DNA of 33,042 nt from positions 1 to 33,042 of the forward strand of contig CANQQN010000001.1 of assembly GCA_947625995.1 (NCBI GenBank). The letters run 5' to 3'. Numbering within the stretch: the stretch's first letter is position 1; each line of letters opens with the position of its first letter. This document shows, in pieces, positions 1 to 6,728 of the stretch. The DNA is from an uncultured Lachnospiraceae bacterium. GTDB lineage: Bacteria > Bacillota > Clostridia > Lachnospirales > Lachnospiraceae. The notes under the pieces are model-generated. The model saw nothing but the letters and a program-made list of their open reading frames with translations. It did no database searches and was not told where the DNA came from. A program made the position numbers and the translations under genes.

Positions 1-57
1 TTTATTCGTCAATCCGGATTCTTTGATTATTATGTTTAATAATTCTGTAAAAGTCAT
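1..57 (-). CDS. 5' end of a leftward gene, possible XRE-type regulator (partial)
   Basis: Only the first 19 codons lie in the window; the rest is beyond base 1. The ATG is at 57-55 and an AGGAG ribosome-binding site sits at 66-70. The peptide begins MTFTELLNIIIKESGLTNK. The SGLTNK segment resembles the start of the first helices of XRE/Cro-type helix-turn-helix repressors, but 19 residues cannot prove this. Upstream are a good sigma-A promoter and a short dyad on its -35, an arrangement common for self-regulating repressors. That the gene exists is fairly safe; its function is inference. Confidence 0.55.
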   Translation of the reverse strand, partial: MTFTELLNIIIKESGLTNK

Positions 58-84
58 TTTGTTTGCTCCTTTCTTTTTTCCCTT

Positions 85-113
85 ATTATAGCAAAATATC
101 ATTGCTTATGCAA
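85..113 (-). promoter_or_regulatory. sigma-A promoter for the leftward edge gene
   Basis: On the minus strand TTGCAT (113-108), a 17-base spacer and TATAAT (90-85) form a near-consensus promoter about 30 bases upstream of the ATG at 57. Confidence 0.7.
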
Positions 114-114
114 T
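101..114. promoter_or_regulatory. dyad over the -35 element, possible operator
   Basis: ATTGC-TTAT-GCAAT is a perfect 5-bp inverted repeat with a 4-base loop that overlaps the -35 at 108-113. A second pair, CAATCAAT at 111-118 and ATTGATTG at 163-170, flanks the possible rightward promoter at 121-149. Operator function is inference from position only. Confidence 0.35.
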
Positions 115-120
115 CAATTA

Positions 121-149
121 TTGACAAAATGGTTATTATGATGTATTGT
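121..149 (+). promoter_or_regulatory. possible divergent rightward promoter
   Basis: TTGACA (121-126), 17 bases and TATTGT (144-149) make a plausible sigma-A promoter firing into 150-600. No convincing rightward gene follows, so it may be a chance match or may drive an RNA. Confidence 0.3.
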
Positions 150-300
150 TATGCTTAATATGATTGATTGGTTATCTTCTGTTTGACTGAACTGTTGGAA
201 GAAGCTTTTTGTATGGGATCATATTTTTTGAAAGATTGGGGGCTGATGAATTTCATTATTTTCGTTTCATAGACGAGTTATTTGTTATGCAAAAATTGTA

Positions 301-573
301 TTATGTGGAGATTGCAAAACGATACAGTCTGTACGTAAAAGAAAATACTGTTTTGCCGGTAAGAAAGAATGTATCTGCTATCGCGGTTGATTTGATGGGT
401 TGCCGGTCTGATGGTCCGGTCTGATTGCCGGCCTGCTTTGTGTAGAGAGTGGGCGCGTCTCCCCTGCCGTGCAGGGGAGCGCCTCCCCACTTCGTAACGG
501 TTCTATATACTTGATGTATAAATTGTCCATTTTGGTTGTAAATGTCGCATATACCTTTTGTTTTACTCGCCAC
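301..573 (-). CDS. doubtful 90-residue ORF, no recognised family
   Basis: This leftward ORF opens with GTG at 573-571, preceded by GGAGG at a 7-base spacing, which is a good ribosome-binding site. It ends with TAA at 303-301. The product (start MASKTKGICDIYNQNGQFIH) has no motif I recognise. It spans the strong GC-rich hairpin at 448-491 and the 13-bp tandem repeat at 403-428, which argues against normal coding. It lies just after the tRNA terminator at 611-652 and has no clear promoter. It may be a decayed gene. If it is not coding, 58-610 holds no gene. Confidence 0.22.
   Translation of the reverse strand: MASKTKGICDIYNQNGQFIHQVYRTVTKWGGAPLHGRGDAPTLYTKQAGNQTGPSDRQPIKSTAIADTFFLTGKTVFSFTYRLYRFAIST
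403..428. repeat. 13-bp tandem repeat, two copies
   Basis: CCGGTCTGAT occurs at 403-412 and 416-425 with period 13, followed by a further CCGG at 428-431. It is GC-rich in an AT-rich surrounding and sits beside the hairpin at 448-491. Confidence 0.5.
448..491. other. GC-rich stem-loop
   Basis: CTCCCCTGC (459-467), loop CGT, then GCAGGGGAG (471-479) is a perfect 9-bp stem. It is extended after an internal loop by AGTGGG (448-453) and CCCACT (486-491). No T-tract follows on either strand, so it is not a standard terminator. Confidence 0.6.
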
Positions 574-610
574 AAGTTCGCCTCCATTTTTGCCTCAAAT
601 TTTAAGAAAA

Positions 611-652
611 GAATATGGGGGAATCCTCTTCACCGAGGATTCCCCCATATTC
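611..652 (-). terminator. terminator of the tRNA-Lys/tRNA-Pro operon
   Basis: An 18-bp perfect stem (611-628 with 635-652) has a 6-base loop. On the minus strand it follows the 3' end of tRNA-Pro by 10 bases and is followed by a T-rich run. The stem is unusually long for an intrinsic terminator. Confidence 0.85.
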
Positions 653-662
653 TTCTCAAAGA

Positions 663-736
663 TCGGCGCGACAGGATTTGAACCTGCGACCTCAGCGTCC
701 CGAACGCTGCGCTCTACCAAACTGAGCCACGCGCCG
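663..736 (-). tRNA. tRNA-Pro (anticodon CGG)
   Basis: The minus strand folds as a complete 74-nt cloverleaf. The acceptor is CGGCGCG/CGCGCCG with discriminator A, and the T-loop is TTCAAAT. The anticodon stem CAGCG/CGCTG closes the loop TTCGGGA, so the anticodon is CGG and base 37 is G, as is usual for tRNA-Pro. CCA is not encoded, because ATC follows the acceptor, so tRNA nucleotidyltransferase must add it. It is the second gene of a two-tRNA operon, 111 bases after tRNA-Lys. CGG is an optional isoacceptor that reads only CCG. Confidence 0.95.
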
Positions 737-847
737 AAAGCCTTATTTTTCGCGGTTTTTGTATATTCCGTTTTCATAAGGCATGGCTTTCTTAAAACTA
801 AAGCACCACCCCAAAGTTCATATGCCTTCAAAGCAGTGCTTTATAAG

Positions 848-920
848 TGGGCCTCCAGGGGCTCGAACCCTGCACACCCTGATTAAGAGTCAGGTGCTCT
901 ACCAAATGAGCTAGAAGCCC
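848..920 (-). tRNA. tRNA-Lys (anticodon CTT)
   Basis: This is a complete 73-nt cloverleaf on the minus strand. The acceptor GGGCTTC pairs with GAGGCCC with one U-G pair, and the discriminator is A. The D-stem is GCTC/GAGC, and the anticodon stem CCTGA/TCAGG closes the loop CTCTTAA, giving anticodon CTT. The T-stem is CAGGG/CCCTG. CCA is not encoded. It is the first gene after the promoter at 944-972. The C34 anticodon reads AAG only and supplements a UUU isoacceptor expected elsewhere. Confidence 0.95.
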
Positions 921-943
921 ACGTTTTCGATAACGCAAGAGCA

Positions 944-972
944 ATTATATACTAACTCCTCTTTAAATGCAA
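944..972 (-). promoter_or_regulatory. promoter of the tRNA-Lys/tRNA-Pro operon
   Basis: TTGCAT (972-967), 17 bases and a perfect TATAAT (949-944) lie 24 bases upstream of the tRNA-Lys 5' end on the minus strand. Confidence 0.85.
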
Positions 973-1025
973 GTATTTTTTTGCTTTTTTTTAAAATTTT
1001 TTAAAACCTGTATTCCTTCGGCTTT

Positions 1026-1331
1026 TTATACATCCAATCTGGCTTTCAGATCCTCCGCCGTAGTTGCGCCTACCGCTGTAGACACGGCCTTCCCATTCTT
1101 AAACACAATAAAAGTAGGGATCGACTTCACCTGGTAACGCATGGCGATCTCCATCTCTTCGTCAATATTCAGTTTTGCCACCTTATACTTTCCGTTCGAT
1201 TCCGCCGCAAGGGCGTCCACCACCGGCGCCATCATCTTACAGGGGCCGCACCAGTCCGCATAAAAATCCACCAGTACGGGAATCTGGCTCTCCATAACCT
1301 CCGCGTCAAAATTTTCCTTGGTAAGCTTCAT
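1026..1331 (-). CDS. trxA: thioredoxin
   Basis: This 101-residue single-domain thioredoxin is a cytoplasmic dithiol-disulfide oxidoreductase, reduced by thioredoxin reductase. The active site WCGPC is at residues 27-31 and the cis-proline loop SIPTF has Pro at 72. The buried Asp that precedes the active site (VDFYADW) is also present. The ATG at 1331 is preferred because it gives the normal family N-terminus MKLTKENFD; an in-frame TTG at 1343 would start directly against the AAAGGA ribosome-binding sequence. It lies 43 bases downstream of the possible 44-residue ORF and probably shares the promoter at 1574-1602. The family is certain. Confidence 0.95.
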   Translation of the reverse strand: MKLTKENFDAEVMESQIPVLVDFYADWCGPCKMMAPVVDALAAESNGKYKVAKLNIDEEMEIAMRYQVKSIPTFIVFKNGKAVSTAVGATTAEDLKARLDV

Positions 1332-1374
1332 AAATCTCTTCAATCCTTTCTTTTTACTGTTGTCCTTCTGCGCT

Positions 1375-1509
1375 TTACTTTTTCTTTTTGCAAAAATTAT
1401 CTATTTCTGTTTTTACTTCATTGATGGATCTTTCCAACATATGGGTCCGCTTTCTGAGTCCTTTGCACTCATAAACCTTCTGTTCCACGCACCGCTTTAT
1501 TTTTTTCAT
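1375..1509 (-). CDS. possible 44-residue basic peptide between trmB and trxA
   Basis: An ATG at 1509-1507 opens 44 codons ending in TAA at 1377-1375. The product starts MKKIKRCVEQKVYECKGLRK and ends in four lysines. It is Lys/Arg/Glu-rich with three cysteines (residues 7, 15 and 40), and residues 24-38 could form a helix. I recognise no family. The ribosome-binding site is weak (GAAGAG about 10 bases upstream). It starts about 58 bases after the predicted transcription start at about 1567 and precedes trxA, so it could be the first gene of a trxA operon or a leader peptide. The frame is also open upstream of the ATG. Confidence 0.35.
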   Translation of the reverse strand: MKKIKRCVEQKVYECKGLRKRTHMLERSINEVKTEIDNFCKKKK

Positions 1510-1573
1510 GCCTGCACCGCTCTTCCCATATCCTGCGCCGGTCCTGCTCTTTGATCCCGGCTTTCTACGATAC

Positions 1574-1604
1574 AGTATATGCGGCTATCTGTAATTTATC
1601 CACA
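1574..1604 (-). promoter_or_regulatory. promoter ahead of the small ORF and trxA, with a DnaA box on its -35
   Basis: On the minus strand TGGATA (1602-1597), 17 bases and TATACT (1579-1574) form a promoter. A consensus DnaA box, TTATCCACA on the plus strand (1596-1604), covers the entire -35. Bound DnaA would be expected to block or modulate RNA polymerase. The promoter is a moderate match, 4 of 6 at the -35. Confidence 0.5.
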
Positions 1605-1620
1605 GGCGGTTTTTGAACGG

Positions 1621-2271
1621 TCACATTTCCGGACGGGGCTTTATCCGCATCATACAGATAGGATTGCCGGCTGCAGAAAACCGTTCCTCATATTCAGTCA
1701 TGATATTTCCCGCAGAAAGCGTTCTGTCCTTGTGCAGATCCCGGGTACAGCACAAAAGCTCCCACCCTGCGGCTTTTGCCTCCTCCAGAGAAAAATCAAA
1801 CAGCGCCGTATTGTCCGTCTTAAACTGAACGATGCCGCCCGGTTCTATTATCTGCTCGTATCGCTTCAGAAACTGCCGGGAGGTCAGCCGCCGTTTGGCG
1901 TGCCGGTCCTTGGGCCAGGGATCCGAAAAATTCAGATAGATCCCCGCCGCCTCTTTTTTCTCAAATACATCGGTAATATATTCGGCTTCCATGCGGATCA
2001 ATCTCACATTCGGCAGCTGCTCCTGCTGCTGTTTTTCAATGGCCCGCAGCAAAACGCTGGAGTATTTTTCGATACCCACATAATTTCTGTCGGGATGAAG
2101 CTTTGCCTGCGCCATGAGAAATTGTCCTTTTCCCATGCCGATCTCAATATATACGGGGCCGTCATTGCCAAATAAGGCTTTCCAGTTTCCTTTTTGTCCG
2201 GTTTCCCCGTGTACCACAAAAGGGCTCTCGGCAATGGCTTCTCTGGAGCCTCTTATATTTCTCAGTCTCAT
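1621..2271 (-). CDS. trmB: tRNA (guanine-N7)-methyltransferase
   Basis: TrmB methylates G46 in the variable loop of tRNAs using S-adenosylmethionine. The 216-residue product is family-sized. The SAM-binding motif EIGMGKGQ is at residues 43-50, an acidic residue ending the second strand is in GIEKY (Glu68), and the TrmB signature FSDPWPKDRHAKRR starts at residue 115. The start chosen is the ATG at 2271, preceded by AGGAGAGG at good spacing and giving the typical MRLRNIRG N-terminus. The open frame reaches back to 2364 but has no ribosome-binding site there. It is transcribed divergently from the V-ATPase operon. Confidence 0.95.
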   Translation of the reverse strand: MRLRNIRGSREAIAESPFVVHGETGQKGNWKALFGNDGPVYIEIGMGKGQFLMAQAKLHPDRNYVGIEKYSSVLLRAIEKQQQEQLPNVRLIRMEAEYITDVFEKKEAAGIYLNFSDPWPKDRHAKRRLTSRQFLKRYEQIIEPGGIVQFKTDNTALFDFSLEEAKAAGWELLCCTRDLHKDRTLSAGNIMTEYEERFSAAGNPICMMRIKPRPEM

Positions 2272-2417
2272 TTGCCGCCTCTCCTGTTTTAGATTTGCCG
2301 GGGCGTAAAAAAGCCCTGCGGGGACGAAATGCGGCTGTGCATTTCCCCGCCGATCTATACACATAATAATAGCACAAATTTTACAATTTGCACTACCTTT
2401 TTTCGTGTATTTTATTC

Positions 2418-2445
2418 TTGCATTTTTTACAAAAAGGTGTAAGAT
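2418..2445 (+). promoter_or_regulatory. likely promoter of the V-ATPase operon
   Basis: TTGCAT (2418-2423), a 16-base spacer and TAAGAT (2440-2445) lie 55 bases before the first ATG. Upstream, CAAATT-TTAC-AATTTG (2375-2390) is a perfect dyad in the divergent trmB/V-ATPase gap and could bind a regulator. Confidence 0.5.
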
Positions 2446-2500
2446 AAATGAGAATTATAATTTCCTATTTACAATGTGATAACAGATAGGAGGATTTTAT

Positions 2501-2812
2501 ATGGACAGACTGATTCCCCAGCTTGTTCAGATCGAAGAAAGCGCCGAACAGATCATCAGGCAGGCCGACCTTCAGAAGCAGAAATTATCCGAAGAATATC
2601 AGAAGAAAAAAACAGATTACGAAAAATACATGGACGCCAAAACAGAAGAGACCCTGCAGGGGCTTTCCGGCAAGCTGGAGCAAAAGCGCAAGCAGGACGT
2701 CCGGAAGCTCCACATCGCCACGCAGGAAGCTTTGGTCTCCCTGAACACCGAATACAAGCAAAACGGCAAACAGATCGCAAAACAGATCGTTCAAAGGATT
2801 TTGGAAGCGTAG
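2501..2812 (+). CDS. V-type ATPase peripheral-stalk subunit G/H
   Basis: The 103-residue product is almost entirely charged, heptad-like helix: Glu/Gln/Lys-rich, with no cysteine and no membrane segment. This is the form of the G/H (AhaH-like) stalk subunit, which pairs with subunit E in a coiled coil to hold the A3B3 head against rotation. It is the first gene of the operon, a place this subunit often takes. The ATG at 2501 has a perfect AGGAGG at 2488-2493. Low-complexity coiled coils are poor evidence alone, so the call rests on position plus composition. Confidence 0.8.
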   Translation: MDRLIPQLVQIEESAEQIIRQADLQKQKLSEEYQKKKTDYEKYMDAKTEETLQGLSGKLEQKRKQDVRKLHIATQEALVSLNTEYKQNGKQIAKQIVQRILEA

Positions 2813-2839
2813 CTTTTCAATTCCGGAAAAGAGGTATCT

Positions 2840-3892
2840 ATGACGGGCATTAACGCATACAGCGCCATGACAGCAAAAATACGTGCCATGCAGAGCCGCC
2901 TGCTTTCCGACGGGGATTTCAGGGAGCTGGCTTCTCTTTCCGGCGTTCCCGAAGCCGTGGCGTTTCTCAAACAGTTTCCCACCTACAGCCGTCTGTTTTC
3001 GGATCTTGAAGAAAACAGGATCCACCGTGGTGAAATTGAAAAATGTCTGACCAGTGCAATTTTTGACGACTTTCAGAAAATCTATTATTTTGCCAATCTG
3101 GAACAGCGCCGTATGGTTGTCCTTCTGCTGAAACGATATGTTCCCACCCTGATCAAATATCACCTTTACAGGATTCAGGGAGAAGACGACGCCCACGCAG
3201 CTTCCTTCTACACACATCCTTTCCTGAAGAAAAACCTGAAGCTGGACATAGACGCGCTGGCAAACTGCGACACTATGGAAGCGTTGATCCACGCTCTTAA
3301 GGGCTCCGGATATGATCTTGCGTTAAAGACTGTTTTTCAGTCCCCGAACCCTTCTCTTCTGCATTACGAATTTGCGTTGGATATGTATTATTTTTCCAAT
3401 CTCTGGAAAAAAAAGGAAAAGTACCTTTCCGGCGTGGATCTGGAGGTCATCGAGCGCAGCGTAGGGAGCAATCTGGACCTTCTGAACATTCAATGGATCT
3501 ACCGCTGCAAACGGTATTTCTTTTTATCCCCCGCGGACATCAGCGCTCTTTTGATCCCCGTTCATTATAAACTGAAAAAAACGCAGCTGCGGCAGCTGAT
3601 CGAGACCTCCACGCCGGAAGAATTTATGGCGGCCATCAAGGCTACTTATTACGGCAGGCGGTTTGAGCGCTTTCTTCCCGAAGACTTTGGAAGGGGACAA
3701 CTGGAACAGATGCACCAGAAGATCCTGCATACGGTCTATTTTTCCGACCGCCGCAACTATCCTTATTCCATTGCCATTATCAATTCCTACATCTTTCAGA
3801 AAGAATCGGAGATCTCCCGCATCGTCACCGCGCTGGAGGGCATCCGTTATTCACTGAATACAAGTGAAATCATAGATTACATTACCACCTGA
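2840..3892 (+). CDS. atpC: V-type ATPase subunit C (central stalk, ac39-like)
   Basis: This 350-residue soluble protein belongs to the subunit C/AC39 family, the socket that joins the central shaft (D and F) to the proteolipid ring. It begins with the family-like NAYSAMTAKIRAM and is mostly helical with repeated segments, as expected for the pseudo-threefold funnel. Length is normal. It starts at ATG 2840 with GAGG upstream, 27 bases after the previous gene, and is followed 40 bases later by subunit I. Confidence 0.9.
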   Translation: MTGINAYSAMTAKIRAMQSRLLSDGDFRELASLSGVPEAVAFLKQFPTYSRLFSDLEENRIHRGEIEKCLTSAIFDDFQKIYYFANLEQRRMVVLLLKRYVPTLIKYHLYRIQGEDDAHAASFYTHPFLKKNLKLDIDALANCDTMEALIHALKGSGYDLALKTVFQSPNPSLLHYEFALDMYYFSNLWKKKEKYLSGVDLEVIERSVGSNLDLLNIQWIYRCKRYFFLSPADISALLIPVHYKLKKTQLRQLIETSTPEEFMAAIKATYYGRRFERFLPEDFGRGQLEQMHQKILHTVYFSDRRNYPYSIAIINSYIFQKESEISRIVTALEGIRYSLNTSEIIDYITT

Positions 3893-3932
3893 CGGCTGTT
3901 GCCTGCCGCCAATTACAAGGAGGTGTGAAAAA

Positions 3933-5876
3933 GTGGTTGAAAAAATGAAGTTTCTGAGTATTACCGGCCCGAGAGAAACCTTTGACCGGGTATTGGATCA
4001 ATACTTGAGCAAATACAGCATTCATTTGGAAAACGCACTTTCAGAATTAAAAAACGTCACCAACCTGCGGCCCTTCACAGAGACAAATCCCTACAAGGAC
4101 TGCCTCGCCCGGCTGGACGCCATGCTGGCCATGGTAGAACCGGAGGAGCACACGGAGGAATCCGCCGCTTCCGCAGAAGAACTCATTGCCTTTGTCAATG
4201 AGATATCCGCAGGCATCCACGAGCTTGAAGAGCAGAGAAAAGCCCTCACCGTCCAACGGGAATCCATGCGGCAGTGCGCGGACGCCATCCAGCCCTTCCG
4301 GGCGCTGGAGCACCATCTGACAGATATCCTGAAATTTGATTTTATTACTTTCCGGTTCGGACGGATCGCCCAGCAGTATTTTGAGAATTTCAGCGATTAT
4401 CTTCAAAAGATAACGGATACGCTGTTTTACAAATGCGATTCTTCTCAGGAATATGTCTACGGCGTCTACTTTGTGCCCAAGACTATGCAGGATCGCATCG
4501 ACGCCGTTTACGCATCCCTGCATTTCGAGGTGATCTCCATACAGGACCAGCTTCCGGATCATTTGCGGGATTCCGAGAATCCTTTCGCCGAGGTTGCGAA
4601 CACTCTTCAGGATCTGGATCTACAGCTTGGAGAAATCCATGAGAAAATTCTGGAAAAGGTCAACGCGAAAAAGACGGAGCTTTTTCAAGCAAAGGCGCGT
4701 CTGGAAGAACTGTCCTCTCATTTCGAGGTGCGGAAGCTGGCCGCGTGTACCAGAGAAGACCAGACTGTTTACTTTATTCTCTGTGGCTGGATGCCGGAGA
4801 AGGAAGCTCTGGCGCTGATCAAGGAAACAGAAAACGACGAACAGATCGATGTGGTCTTCGAGGACCGGGAGGCGGATGAATTTAATCCGGCGCCCACCAG
4901 ACTGAAAAATCCCCGGATATTCAAGCCTTTCCAGATGTTTATCCGCATGTACGGCCTACCTGCTCAGGGAGAACTGGATCCCACAGTTTTTGTGGCGCTG
5001 ACCTATGCTTTTATCTTCGGCTGGATGTTCGGCGACGTGGGACAGGGCGCGATCCTTGTTATCGGCGGTTTCCTGCTGTATAAAATCAAACATATAGATC
5101 TGGCCGCTATCATCGGATTTGCCGGCATCTTCTCTGTATTTTTCGGTTTTATGTTCGGCAGTATCTTTGGTTTTGAGGATATCATAGACGCGGTGTGGCT
5201 GCGGCCTATTTCGGCCATGTCCTCTCTTCCGTTTGTAGGACGGCTGAATACGGTATTTGCCATTGCCATCGCATTCGGTATGGGATTGAATCTTCTGGCG
5301 ATGATCTTCCATATCATCAACGGGATCCGCACAAAGGACAAAGAATACGCGTTCTTTGACCAGAACGGCGCCGCGGGATTTGTATTTTACGGCGCTCTGG
5401 CTGTTACGGTGATCCTGTTCATGACCGGGCATCCGGTTCCCGCCGCGATCCTGCTGGTGATCCTGTTCGGCATCCCGCTGATTCTCATTGCCTTCAAAGA
5501 GCCGATCACAAGAGCCATCGAAAAGAAAAAGCCTTTGATCGAGGACGGCAAAGTCATGTTTGTGGTGCAGTTGTTTTTTGAAATGTTTGAAATACTGCTG
5601 AGTTACTTTTCAAATACGTTGTCCTTTGTCCGTATCGGCGCCTTTGCGGTCAGCCATGCAGCCATGATGGAGGTGGTGCTGATGCTCGCCGGCGCGGAGA
5701 GCGGTTCCCCCAACTGGGTGGTCGTGGTCCTCGGCAATCTGTTTGTCTGCGGGCTGGAGGGCCTGATCGTAGGCATTCAGGTACTGAGACTGGAATACTA
5801 TGAGCTGTTCAGCCGGTTCTACAAGGGCACCGGCCGGGAATTTGTCCCTTATCAGCATGAAGTGAATAAGAAATAA
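3933..5876 (+). CDS. atpI: V-type ATPase membrane subunit I (subunit a homologue)
   Basis: The 647-residue product is the stator half of the ion channel. Residues 1 to about 330 form the cytoplasmic stalk-binding arm with long coiled coils. From about 345 there are several membrane spans, beginning around FVALTYAFIFGWMFGDVGQG, a conserved family segment. The essential channel arginine is probably Arg567 in SFVRIGAFAVSHA, equivalent to the stator Arg that discharges the rotor carboxylate. Translation starts at GTG 3933 with AAGGAGG at 3917-3923; an internal ATG at 3945 lacks comparable spacing. The size is typical of the family. Confidence 0.95.
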   Translation: MVEKMKFLSITGPRETFDRVLDQYLSKYSIHLENALSELKNVTNLRPFTETNPYKDCLARLDAMLAMVEPEEHTEESAASAEELIAFVNEISAGIHELEEQRKALTVQRESMRQCADAIQPFRALEHHLTDILKFDFITFRFGRIAQQYFENFSDYLQKITDTLFYKCDSSQEYVYGVYFVPKTMQDRIDAVYASLHFEVISIQDQLPDHLRDSENPFAEVANTLQDLDLQLGEIHEKILEKVNAKKTELFQAKARLEELSSHFEVRKLAACTREDQTVYFILCGWMPEKEALALIKETENDEQIDVVFEDREADEFNPAPTRLKNPRIFKPFQMFIRMYGLPAQGELDPTVFVALTYAFIFGWMFGDVGQGAILVIGGFLLYKIKHIDLAAIIGFAGIFSVFFGFMFGSIFGFEDIIDAVWLRPISAMSSLPFVGRLNTVFAIAIAFGMGLNLLAMIFHIINGIRTKDKEYAFFDQNGAAGFVFYGALAVTVILFMTGHPVPAAILLVILFGIPLILIAFKEPITRAIEKKKPLIEDGKVMFVVQLFFEMFEILLSYFSNTLSFVRIGAFAVSHAAMMEVVLMLAGAESGSPNWVVVVLGNLFVCGLEGLIVGIQVLRLEYYELFSRFYKGTGREFVPYQHEVNKK

Positions 5877-5909
5877 ATCACATATAAATATTTTAAGGAG
5901 GTCATAACT

Positions 5910-6353
5910 ATGACAATGTTAATCAAGATCACTTTGATCGTTGCGCTCCTTCTGAGCATCATTATTCCTTTCGGCGCGTTTCTCCTTGGTGAAAAGAGCA
6001 AGGGCAGATACAAAGCCGCGCTGGGCGTCAACGTATTTTTCTTCTTTGGCACCCTTCTCCTTGCGGTCATCGCGATGTTTGCATTTCCTGCCGAAGTTTC
6101 CGCCGCAGGTGAGGCCGCCGCGGAGGCAGGCGACGGATTTTCCACCGGCCTTGCCTATATCGGCGCCGCTCTCTCCACCGGCATGTCCTGTATCGGCGGC
6201 GGTATTGCCGTGGCAAATGCCGCGTCCGCGGCGCTGGGCGCTATCTCAGAAGACGGCTCTATTCTCGGTAAGTCCCTGATCTTCGTGGGTCTTGCGGAAG
6301 GCGTCGCCCTGTACGGACTGATCATTTCCTTCATGATCCTCGGCAACGTATGA
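5910..6353 (+). CDS. atpK: V-type ATPase proteolipid subunit K (c-ring)
   Basis: This 147-residue hydrophobic protein has four predicted membrane helices (about 5-27, 38-60, 78-108, 120-145). The C-terminal pair is a normal c-ring hairpin: Gly-rich SCIGGGIAVANAAS, then GLAEGVALYG, where Glu130 should be the rotor carboxylate. The N-terminal pair has no carboxylate and does not look like a second c hairpin, so there is one ion site per subunit. By eye, the Gln that helps bind Na+ in Enterococcus NtpK (motif IAQG) is Gly97 here, so a Na+ specificity cannot be assumed. RBS AAGGAGG; the next gene is subunit F. Confidence 0.92.
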   Translation: MTMLIKITLIVALLLSIIIPFGAFLLGEKSKGRYKAALGVNVFFFFGTLLLAVIAMFAFPAEVSAAGEAAAEAGDGFSTGLAYIGAALSTGMSCIGGGIAVANAASAALGAISEDGSILGKSLIFVGLAEGVALYGLIISFMILGNV

Positions 6354-6388
6354 TACATGGCAACGATAGCAAAAGGATGTGATTCCCT

Positions 6389-6697
6389 ATGAAAATGTAT
6401 CTCATCAGCGATAACATTGATACTTATACCGGCATGCGCCTTGTGGGCGTAGAAGGCGCCGTGGTCCACGAACGGAATGAATTGCGGGAAGCGCTGGAAA
6501 AGGCGGTTTCCGACAGTTCCATCGGCATTATACTTCTGACGGAAAAATTCGGCAGGGAATTTCCCGATATCATTGACGATGTGAAGCTGAACCGCTCCCT
6601 TCCCCTGATCATCGAGATCCCGGACCGCCACGGCACCGGACGCAATCCGGATTTTATCACATCCTATGTAAACGAGGCCATTGGCCTGAAATTATAG
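6389..6697 (+). CDS. atpF: V-type ATPase subunit F (central stalk)
   Basis: This 102-residue alpha/beta protein has the Rossmann-like fold of subunit F (NtpG in Enterococcus nomenclature). It begins MKMYLISDN, contains the family pattern GIILLTEKF, and ends with the SLPLIIEIPD strand. It binds subunit D in the rotating shaft and can modulate catalysis. AAAGGATG precedes ATG 6389. It is placed between K and E, 35 and 31 bases from its neighbours. Confidence 0.92.
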   Translation: MKMYLISDNIDTYTGMRLVGVEGAVVHERNELREALEKAVSDSSIGIILLTEKFGREFPDIIDDVKLNRSLPLIIEIPDRHGTGRNPDFITSYVNEAIGLKL

Positions 6698-6728
6698 CTG
6701 TTACTGCTTTCAAAAAGAGGTGAATGCT

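Noticed and set aside
209..424. 71-codon rightward frame starting at TTG
   Set aside because: Weak TTG start, no family features, and it runs through the tandem repeat at 403-428; nothing supports coding.
1579..2175. 198-codon rightward frame opposite trmB
   Set aside because: It is the complement of a clear methyltransferase gene, with no RBS.
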